Shown here piece after piece: positions 40,166-47,878 of a stretch of 47,878 nucleotides of DNA. This stretch comes from Dehalococcoidia bacterium (GTDB lineage: Bacteria; Chloroflexota; Dehalococcoidia; Tepidiformales; Tepidiformaceae), in the NCBI GenBank assembly GCA_009841435.1, contig VXLW01000033.1:1-47878 (forward strand). Reading direction: 5' to 3'. Positions within the stretch are counted from its first letter, which is position 1. Every line of letters begins with the position of its first letter. Below the pieces are notes generated by a model that saw only the letters and a list, made by a program, of their open reading frames with translations, searched no databases and was not told where the DNA came from. The translations under genes and the position numbers were made by a program.

Positions 40166-40263
40166 GGGAGTGGATAGGGCCCGGTGGTCCTCGCCGTCTT
40201 CAAAACGGTCGCCTCGTCGCCAGCGCGGCGAGGGGTGGGTTCGACTCCCATGCACTCCCGCCA
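40166..40263 (+). tRNA. selC: Selenocysteine tRNA (anticodon TCA)
   Basis: The 98-nt sequence folds as tRNA-Sec. The acceptor arms GGGAGTG and CACTCCC are followed by G-CCA (CCA encoded at 40261-40263). The D arm has a 6-bp stem, AGGGCC with GGTCCT (one G-U pair). The anticodon arm is GCCGT-CTTCAAA-ACGGT with TCA at 40200-40202. A long variable arm (CCTCG...CGAGG) and a T arm with TTCGACT follow. The eighth acceptor pair is a G-G mismatch flanked by an A-U pair, so the 13-bp acceptor/T helix can be drawn as 8+5 or 9+4. selA, selB and selD are not in the window. Confidence 0.93.
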
Positions 40264-40282
40264 CATGACCCTACCGGCCCTC

Positions 40283-41263
40283 TCAGCGCCAGCCTTCCTG
40301 GCCGCAGCGCTCGATGTTCATCTGGGCGGGCGTGGTGAGCAGCGAAGACACGTCGTGGGGATAGATACGGAGGTCTCCGTCATCGGTTGTCAAGATCCGG
40401 CCTTCAGCGTTTCGAAGGCGGATCTTCAGTGATTGTGCTTCGCGCAACTGTTCAAGAACGAATCGCGAGTCTGGAGCATAAAACCAGTCGCCAATCACAC
40501 CGCCACCGATTCTCCATCTTTCTGTGAATGGATCCCGATTTGAAGTCTCCCATTCCACTGAAGTAGTCTCAGGAAAGAAGTGCGCGCCAGATACCTTGAA
40601 TATAGCCTGTAGACTACCTCGGATACAGCGAAAGCTGAAAGTGCTTTCGCCTTCTCGGATAACCCTTCCATCGCCGTCGTGGACACCTATTGAGGTGAAG
40701 AGCGAGCCATCATCCATAATGTAGGCGTTGTACGTCGTTCCACCCGTCTTTCCTACTCCTACGAACCAGAGTGGGACCGCCACGTCGATGTCGCCGTAGC
40801 GGAACGTGCCCCTGCTGTTCAGCCCGCTCATGTCGAGTGGGATCGTCCCCAGCGTTCCCCATGAACCTCCCTCGGGCCGAGCGCTGATGTAGAGGTCGAG
40901 GGCATCGGACACGCTCTGCCAGACGCGCACCTCGACGTTCACCTGGTTCGGTGCTCGTGCGCCCCCCAGTGGAACGGCCACGGTGATGTCACCGTAGGTG
41001 AAGGTACCCCTGCTGCTTCGCCCGCTCATGTCCAGGGGGATGGTTCCCAGCGTTCTCCACGAACCACCCTCGGGACGGGCGCTGATGTACAGGTTGTGGG
41101 CATCGGAAACACCTTGCCAGACACGTACCTCAACAGTGGCCGAGGACTGTGCGGACACAGCGGTCGTTCCCTGACTCAGGGCGACCAGGAGACCCGTCAC
41201 TACCAAGGCGACTTTGACTGCTGTGGTCCTTCCACGCTGCACAGTCTGGTGTGGAGGAACCAT
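40283..41263 (-). CDS. Secreted protein with two 56-residue repeats, likely acquired
   Basis: The 326-residue protein has a signal peptide (hydrophobic 17-37, likely cleavage after AVSA). It then has two nearly identical units, residues about 44-99 and 110-165, each starting VEVRVWQ and containing LYISARPEGGSW and YGDI.VAVPL. A C-terminal region of about 160 residues lacks recognisable motifs. I do not know the family. The C-terminal half (about 40430-40740) is about 50 percent GC, far below the window average. It begins 20 bp after selC, a type of site often used by mobile DNA. GGGAG precedes ATG 41263. Confidence 0.75.
   Translation of the reverse strand: MVPPHQTVQRGRTTAVKVALVVTGLLVALSQGTTAVSAQSSATVEVRVWQGVSDAHNLYISARPEGGSWRTLGTIPLDMSGRSSRGTFTYGDITVAVPLGGARAPNQVNVEVRVWQSVSDALDLYISARPEGGSWGTLGTIPLDMSGLNSRGTFRYGDIDVAVPLWFVGVGKTGGTTYNAYIMDDGSLFTSIGVHDGDGRVIREGESTFSFRCIRGSLQAIFKVSGAHFFPETTSVEWETSNRDPFTERWRIGGGVIGDWFYAPDSRFVLEQLREAQSLKIRLRNAEGRILTTDDGDLRIYPHDVSSLLTTPAQMNIERCGQEGWR
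40769..41134 (-). repeat. Internal duplication encoding two 56-residue units
   Basis: Unit 1 is encoded at about 41134-40967 and unit 2 at about 40936-40769, with a 10-residue linker. The encoded units differ at only about ten residues, so the duplication looks recent or is kept alike by conversion. Confidence 0.7.
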
Positions 41264-41353
41264 CAGTCTCCCAGGCTTCTCGGAAGTGCGGCGGACTCTA
41301 CGTGAAATTGGAGCGAATCACGACGAGCGGCCGCTGGCACCAGCACGGCGCCC

Positions 41354-43989
<2,636 letters not shown>

Positions 43990-44024
43990 CGCCGGGCGTT
44001 CACTCGCCGATCACACGCCCCTGA

Positions 44025-44030
44025 CACAAT
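44025..44030 (+). promoter_or_regulatory. -10 element of the tyrosine phosphatase gene (leaderless type)
   Basis: CACAAT lies 6 nt before GTG 44037, with no ribosome site. It matches the -10 consensus except for the first base. Confidence 0.4.
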
Positions 44031-44036
44031 AGCGAC

Positions 44037-44798
44037 GTGACTACTGAAACGATCGAACGAGACGCAACCGACCGAAGGATTCACCTGGAGAAGGCCCGCA
44101 ACGTCCGCCACCTGGGCGCGCACCCCACCGCCAGCGGCCACGACACGACCGCCTTCGACCTTATCCGCAGCGGCAGCCTGCATGAGATGACCGAAACTGG
44201 CCAGGCCGCCCTCGCAGGCCTCGGAGTCAAGGTCGTCGTCGACTTCCGCTCCGACATCGAGCGCGAGACGTACCCCACCCCCGACCTGAGCGCCCACGAC
44301 ATCACCATCGTCGAGGCGCCCGTCTTCCAGGCCGACTACTCCCCCAGAGCACTGGCGCGCATCGACGAGTACCCCGGTCATGCCGCGACCTACCAGCAGT
44401 TCCTGACCGAAGGCGGCGGGGCCTTCCGTACCCTCTTCGAGATCCTCGCCACGGCCTCCGGGCCGGTGCTCTTCCACTGCGCCGCGGGCAAGGACCGGAC
44501 GGGCGTCGCGGCCGCCCTGCTGCTCGACCTCGCAGGCGTTCCCGACGAACACATCATCGCCGACTACGCCCTCTCGACCTCCGAGCTGGAGCCGTTCGTC
44601 GAGGAGCGCATGGAGCGCTTCGAGGAGTACGGCATCAGCATCGAGACGGGCCGCCTGATGATGGCCGCGCCGCCGGGCGAAATGGAGCTCACGCTCGACT
44701 TCATCCGCGGGCGCTGGGGCTCCGCCGCCGGCTACATGGGCACCCTCGGACTCAACCCTTCGACCATCGAGGCCGTCCGAGCGAGGATGTTCTCCTAG
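44037..44798 (+). CDS. Tyrosine/lipid phosphatase-like protein (PTP superfamily)
   Basis: The 253-residue protein has the Cx5R active-site loop H147-C148-AAGKDR154-TG and the upstream general-acid region with VVVDFRSDIERE. The fold and the early RNVRHLGAHPTA segment fit the bacterial PtpB/DUF-type tyrosine phosphatases, some of which also act on phosphoinositides. The native substrate is unknown. The GTG start is supported by CACAAT 6 nt upstream. A hairpin with CGCCCT/AGGGCG follows at 44854. It is divergently placed with respect to nothing and stands alone before tRNA-Ser. Confidence 0.9.
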   Translation: MTTETIERDATDRRIHLEKARNVRHLGAHPTASGHDTTAFDLIRSGSLHEMTETGQAALAGLGVKVVVDFRSDIERETYPTPDLSAHDITIVEAPVFQADYSPRALARIDEYPGHAATYQQFLTEGGGAFRTLFEILATASGPVLFHCAAGKDRTGVAAALLLDLAGVPDEHIIADYALSTSELEPFVEERMERFEEYGISIETGRLMMAAPPGEMELTLDFIRGRWGSAAGYMGTLGLNPSTIEAVRARMFS

Positions 44799-44853
44799 GC
44801 TCGCCTACACGCGTTGCCGCCTGCTGGCCCACACCGCGCGAAGGGATCGCTCA

Positions 44854-44879
44854 CGCCCTCCCTGGGAACGGAGAGGGCG
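44854..44879. terminator. Hairpin between the phosphatase gene and tRNA-Ser
   Basis: CGCCCT (44854-44859) and AGGGCG (44874-44879) pair, with further CC/GG pairing inside. No T-tract follows on either strand, so it is only a candidate shared terminator in an otherwise empty 117-bp gap. Confidence 0.45.
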
Positions 44880-44915
44880 CTTCCGTGCCGGAAAGTCAGT
44901 GGAAATCAGGCTGGC

Positions 44916-45003
44916 TGGCGGAGAGGGGGAGATTCGAACTCCCGGTGCATTGCTGCACACCGCTTTTCGAGAACGGTACCATAAGCCACTCGGACACCTC
45001 TCC
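44916..45003 (-). tRNA. tRNA-Ser (anticodon CGA)
   Basis: The 88-nt minus-strand sequence has a 7-bp acceptor (GGAGAGG with CCTCTCC), G and encoded CCA (44918-44916). The anticodon arm is CCGTT-CTCGAAA-AGCGG with CGA read from 44969-44967. It has a long variable arm, as in class II tRNAs, and a TTCGAAT T-loop. TAGACT on the minus strand at 45016-45011 is a fitting -10, 7 nt from the mature end. Confidence 0.95.
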
Positions 45004-45010
45004 GAGAGCG

Positions 45011-45016
45011 AGTCTA
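45011..45016 (-). promoter_or_regulatory. -10 element of tRNA-Ser
   Basis: TAGACT on the minus strand lies 7 nt before the tRNA 5' end, so the primary transcript would need little or no 5' trimming. Confidence 0.4.
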
Positions 45017-45059
45017 GCAACGTCCCCGAATGCGCGCGAAACGGGGGCAGGAGGCGCCG

Positions 45060-46625
45060 TTGGAACCGTTTGTTGTGGCCTGCTGCCAGGTCCGGGCCCA
45101 TGCCCTCGATGACGCCGAGGAGAACCTGCAGGGGCTCCTGCGCGCCCTCGATGAGGCGGGCGACGCGGGCGCTCAGCTCGTGGCGCTGCCTGAGTGCGCG
45201 TACCCCGCCTACTACGTGCGCGACTCCGATCCGTACGCCCGGCCCGGAGTGCGGCCCTTCGCCGAGGTGACCGCGCTGTTCGCCGAGAAGGCACGTCGCT
45301 ACGGCTACTGGCTGGCGGCGGGCATGGCGGTTCCCCACGAGGACGGCTCGCTGACGAACAGCGGCGTCATCTTCGACCCGAGCGGCGAGATGGTAGGGCG
45401 GTACGACAAGGGCTTCCTCTGGCACTTCGACAACTTCTGGTTCCGGCGAGGCGACGCGTTTCCCGTGTTCGACGCCGGGTTCGCGCACTTCGGCGTGCTC
45501 ATCTGCGCGGACGGGCGGCAGCCCGAGATCGCGCGGTCGCTGGCGGTGAACGGGGCGGAGGTCATTCTCGACCTGACGGCGTGGGTCTCGTGGGCGAGCA
45601 GCGTCGAGCAGCTCAGCACGACGCAATGCGAGTACCTCATGCCGGCGCGAGCGTTCGAGAACGGCGTCTGGGTGGCGGCGGCGGACAAGTGGGGGCCGGA
45701 GGACAACACGCTCATCTACGCGGGGCGCTCATGCGTCATCGACCCCGAGGGGAAGACGCGCGTGGCCGCGCCGAGCACGGGCGACCAGGTGGTCACCTAC
45801 ACGATCGACCCCGCGGATGCGTCGGCGACGGCCGTTCCGCGCCGGCCCAGCCTGTACGGGCGGTTGACGGAACCGTGGGAGCGCGCTCCGGCGAGGGCGC
45901 TGCTGGAGGAGCCGATGGTTCCCGCCGACGAGAACCGGCGCATCGCGGTCGTGCCGGGTTCGGGCGAGCTGTTCGACACGGGCACCGTGATCGCGCGCTA
46001 CGAGGCGCTGCGCGAGCAGGACTGCGACCTGACGGTGTTCGGGGGCGAGGTGGGAAACGAGGGGTGGCAGGGCGCCCTGCCTGCGGTCGAGAAGGCGGTA
46101 CGGGCGAACGGTGGGGCGGTTGCATTCGCGGTCGCGACGAACGGCTGCACGATGGAGCAGGCGGCGGTACTCGTGACCCCGGACGAGACGGTCGAACACC
46201 GGGCCACGCACGGGCGCGGTATCGACCTGGGTGAGTCGACGGCACCGGTGACGCGCACGGAGGCAGGGAACGTGGGGCTGGTCTGCGGGGACGAGGGGCT
46301 GGCTCCCGAGGTGGCGCGCTGCCTCGCGCTGGAGGGGGCGGACGTGATTGCCTGGCCGACATTCGGCGACCACGCGATGAACGAGCGCATTGCTCGCGCC
46401 CGCAGCGACGAGAACCGCGTCTACACGGCCGCCGCCTGGAGCGCCGGCGGCGTCATCACGTCGCCCACGGGAGCGCCGCTGACGGCCGTGCCGGCGGGCA
46501 CGGACATGGCGATGGCGGCGCAGGTCAACCGCTCGCAGGCGCGCTGGAAGGACATGGCGCCGGGAACGCACGCCCTGCGCGATCGCGTGCCCGAGGCGTA
46601 CGGAGCGCTCGTCGCGGACCGGTAG
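45060..46625 (+). CDS. Tandem nitrilase-fold (carbon-nitrogen hydrolase) protein
   Basis: The 521-residue protein has two nitrilase-like domains. The first (about 1-260) has the full Glu-Lys-Cys triad: E45 (LPECAYP), K117 (RYDKGFLW) and C149 (GVLICADGR). The second (about 290-515) keeps a Cys (C409, LVCGDEG), but the position aligned with Lys is Ala382 in HRATHG, and the Glu is uncertain. It may therefore be structural or regulatory. The family cleaves nitriles, amides or carbamoyl groups; the substrate is unknown. TTG 45060 has AGGAGG 5 nt upstream; an ATG at 45030 in the same frame lacks a ribosome site. Confidence 0.85.
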   Translation: MEPFVVACCQVRAHALDDAEENLQGLLRALDEAGDAGAQLVALPECAYPAYYVRDSDPYARPGVRPFAEVTALFAEKARRYGYWLAAGMAVPHEDGSLTNSGVIFDPSGEMVGRYDKGFLWHFDNFWFRRGDAFPVFDAGFAHFGVLICADGRQPEIARSLAVNGAEVILDLTAWVSWASSVEQLSTTQCEYLMPARAFENGVWVAAADKWGPEDNTLIYAGRSCVIDPEGKTRVAAPSTGDQVVTYTIDPADASATAVPRRPSLYGRLTEPWERAPARALLEEPMVPADENRRIAVVPGSGELFDTGTVIARYEALREQDCDLTVFGGEVGNEGWQGALPAVEKAVRANGGAVAFAVATNGCTMEQAAVLVTPDETVEHRATHGRGIDLGESTAPVTRTEAGNVGLVCGDEGLAPEVARCLALEGADVIAWPTFGDHAMNERIARARSDENRVYTAAAWSAGGVITSPTGAPLTAVPAGTDMAMAAQVNRSQARWKDMAPGTHALRDRVPEAYGALVADR

Positions 46626-46634
46626 GGGTGGCGG

Positions 46635-47267
46635 CTAGCTACCGCGGGGCTTCAGGACCTCGACGGTAAGCTCGCTGGGGATGGACCCGCGCGTCACGCT
46701 CAGGCGGGGGCGGGGTTCGGGGGTGGCGCCGGCCTCGCTGAGGAAGCGGTCGATGGGGTCGAGGTGGGCGCTGTCGAGGTCGGTGCGGTAGTTCATGGGG
46801 ATGACGATGTTGGGGTCGATGCGCTGCATCAGGTCGGCGGCGACGGAGGCGGCAAGCGAACCGCCACCGCCCACGGGCATGAGGAGGACGTCGACGTTCT
46901 CGAAGCGCTCGAGGATGGTGGCGTCGGGCGGGGCGTCGGGGAGGCCGAGGTGGACGATGTTGACGCCGTCGATCTCGTAGAGGAAGGCCATCGTGCGGCC
47001 GTCCTCGCGGGCGATGGGGATGCCCGTCACGAGGATGCCGCGCACCTCGTACTCGCCCGGCGCCTCGAACACGCGCGGGTCGCCGCTAACGCCATCGTGG
47101 TTGCTGATCTCGGGGTCCTCGTTACGGCTGAGGGTGACGATCTCGGCGGTCGTGCGCCCAAGGCTGTAGCCGGTCGAGGGGGCGACGGGGTCGGTGAGGA
47201 CGGCGCCCTCGCGGCCACGGAGGCGGAAGCAGGTGCGTCCCAGCCAACTGATCTCCACCGACCGCAT
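46635..47267 (-). CDS. Metallo-beta-lactamase-fold protein lacking canonical metal ligands
   Basis: The 210-residue protein has the MBL-fold layout of the UlaG-like group: ISWLGRTCFRLRG, LTDPVAPSTGY, PGEYEVRGI, LGLPDAPP and VIPMNYRT. The usual THxHxDH motif is replaced by TLSRNEDP (45-52), and the later PMHY is PMNY, so all expected histidine ligands seem lost. It may be a non-catalytic relative or use another chemistry. It converges on the nitrilase gene with 9 bp between the stops. ATG 47267 has no ribosome site. The ketosynthase gene lies upstream on the same strand. Confidence 0.8.
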   Translation of the reverse strand: MRSVEISWLGRTCFRLRGREGAVLTDPVAPSTGYSLGRTTAEIVTLSRNEDPEISNHDGVSGDPRVFEAPGEYEVRGILVTGIPIAREDGRTMAFLYEIDGVNIVHLGLPDAPPDATILERFENVDVLLMPVGGGGSLAASVAADLMQRIDPNIVIPMNYRTDLDSAHLDPIDRFLSEAGATPEPRPRLSVTRGSIPSELTVEVLKPRGS

Positions 47268-47307
47268 GCTACCGGCGGGGCGGGAAACGCGGAAGGAAAC
47301 GCGGACG

Positions 47308-47878
47308 CTAGCGCTGGAGGAGCACGCTCGCGTTCGAGCCGCCCAGCCCGAGGCTCGTGACGAGGACGCAGTCGAGGCGCTCCTCGCGCGTCTCGCGGAC
47401 GACGCTCAGGTCCGAGCGTTCGGGGGGCTCGCGGAAGCCGGCGGCGGGGGCGACCTGCTGGCGGCGCATCGCCTCCAGCGCGTAGGTGAGGGCCAGGGGG
47501 CCGCTGGCGGCAAGGGTCTGGCCGAGCGCACCCGCGGGGGCGGTCACGCTCGCGTAGTAGACGTGGCGGCCGAAGGTGCGCGTGAGCCCGACGGCGTCGG
47601 AAGCGTCGCGGTTGGCGCGGCCGTCCGCACAGGAGGCCACGTGGTCGACCTGGTTCTGGAGGTAGCCGGCGGCGCCAAGCACGGCTTGCATGGCGCGGCC
47701 GGCCTCGGCCGGGTCGCTGGGCTCGAGCGGTTCGGCGAGGGGGTCGAAGGTGCGGGTCGCGGCGGCGATGCGGGCGTGTACGGTCGCACCCCGCTCACGG
47801 GCGTGCGACTCCGCCTCTACGACGACGTAGGCAGCTCCCTCGGCGGGGATGCAGCCGTCGGGGTGGGCGTCGAGGGGG
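47308..47878 (-). CDS. Beta-ketoacyl-ACP synthase-like protein, C-terminal part (chain-length-factor-like)
   Basis: The frame continues to the window edge, so the N-terminal part with the active-site Cys is not visible. About 189 residues remain, with DGCIPAEGAAYVVVE, VDHVASCADGR, SVTAPAGALGQ and LGLGGSNASVLL. The GEGAA, HGTST and GHLLGA-type blocks of FabF are recognisable in position. However, the HGT histidine is replaced in SCADGR, and the KSxxGH histidine in TAPAGA. This double loss resembles chain-length factors (KS-beta) of type II polyketide synthases. A partner ketosynthase would be expected just outside the window. Confidence 0.75.
   Translation of the reverse strand, partial: PLDAHPDGCIPAEGAAYVVVEAESHARERGATVHARIAAATRTFDPLAEPLEPSDPAEAGRAMQAVLGAAGYLQNQVDHVASCADGRANRDASDAVGLTRTFGRHVYYASVTAPAGALGQTLAASGPLALTYALEAMRRQQVAPAAGFREPPERSDLSVVRETREERLDCVLVTSLGLGGSNASVLLQR

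Noticed and set aside
40118-41353. Genomic island with attachment repeats at selC
   Set aside because: I found no repeat of the tRNA 3' end before gyrB and no integrase, so only the low-GC gene itself is reported.

Overview
The window is about 48 kb of GC-rich (roughly 70 percent by eye), densely coded bacterial chromosome. Genes lie on both strands in short operons, many with 4-bp stop/start overlaps. GTG starts are frequent. There are no phage genes, insertion sequences or CRISPR arrays. The content fits a Chloroflexota bacterium, probably Dehalococcoidia-like: DUF502 protein, PII/Amt pair, LutABC, flavin/F420-type luciferase-like oxidoreductase, CBS-containing M50 protease, and a Gram-positive-type SOS box. 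This assignment is an inference; an actinomycete-like lineage cannot be excluded from sequence alone. A selenocysteine tRNA shows that the organism, or its recent ancestor, used selenocysteine.

Layout. 1-5.1 kb (+): 3' end of a P1-family peptidase, then panB and panC (pantothenate) behind a structured leader with a terminator, uvrB, and a PPOX-fold flavoprotein. 5.1-7.2 kb (-): ruvC, yebC, surE. 7.2-12.15 kb (-): a six-gene accessory operon whose last four genes are translationally coupled (CaiB/AMACR-type racemase or CoA-transferase, SMP-30 lactonase, alpha/alpha-toroid protein, MarC-like membrane protein, NTF2-like protein, VOC protein). 12.3-15 kb: an orphan sucD-like gene, a double CDGSH ferredoxin-like protein, a DUF502 protein and a small membrane protein. 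15.1-19.1 kb (+): a secreted TIM-barrel-like protein of unknown function, purU, and an SDR/DUF2867 fusion. 19.1-21.5 kb (-): a hypothetical protein, glnB and amtB with a GlnR-like site. 21.5-21.96 kb: an intergenic array of degenerate repeats of about 57 bp. 21.96-23.7 kb (+): etfB and etfA.

23.7-28.2 kb: a class B penicillin-binding protein with an NTF2-like domain, divergent from a glycosidase-like lipoprotein, then an M50/CBS protease. 28.2-31.3 kb (+): lutA, a lutB-lutC fusion and a DinB-like protein. 31.3-34.2 kb: alkB under a textbook SOS promoter, a metallophosphoesterase, a DUF454 protein with a structured leader, and an SPFH protein. 34.3-39.1 kb: tsaD, a MoaD-like protein, an amidase, a polytopic membrane protein and ccsB. 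39.2-43.3 kb: a luciferase-like oxidoreductase, selC, a low-GC secreted repeat protein and gyrB. 43.5-47.9 kb: trmO, a tyrosine phosphatase, tRNA-Ser(CGA), a tandem nitrilase, a metallo-beta-lactamase-fold protein lacking its metal ligands, and the C-terminal part of a ketosynthase lacking its catalytic histidines.

Two themes cut across the window. First, at least eight genes have a TAnnnT-like -10 box exactly 6-7 nt before the start codon and no Shine-Dalgarno sequence, which implies leaderless mRNAs. Second, several enzymes appear to be degenerate or fused versions of known families: the MBL protein, the ketosynthase, the second nitrilase domain, the orphan SucD and LutB-LutC. No single locus is clearly a new defence or mobile system. 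The best candidates for undescribed biology are the six-gene operon, the panB leader, the repeat array upstream of etfB, and the selC neighbourhood.
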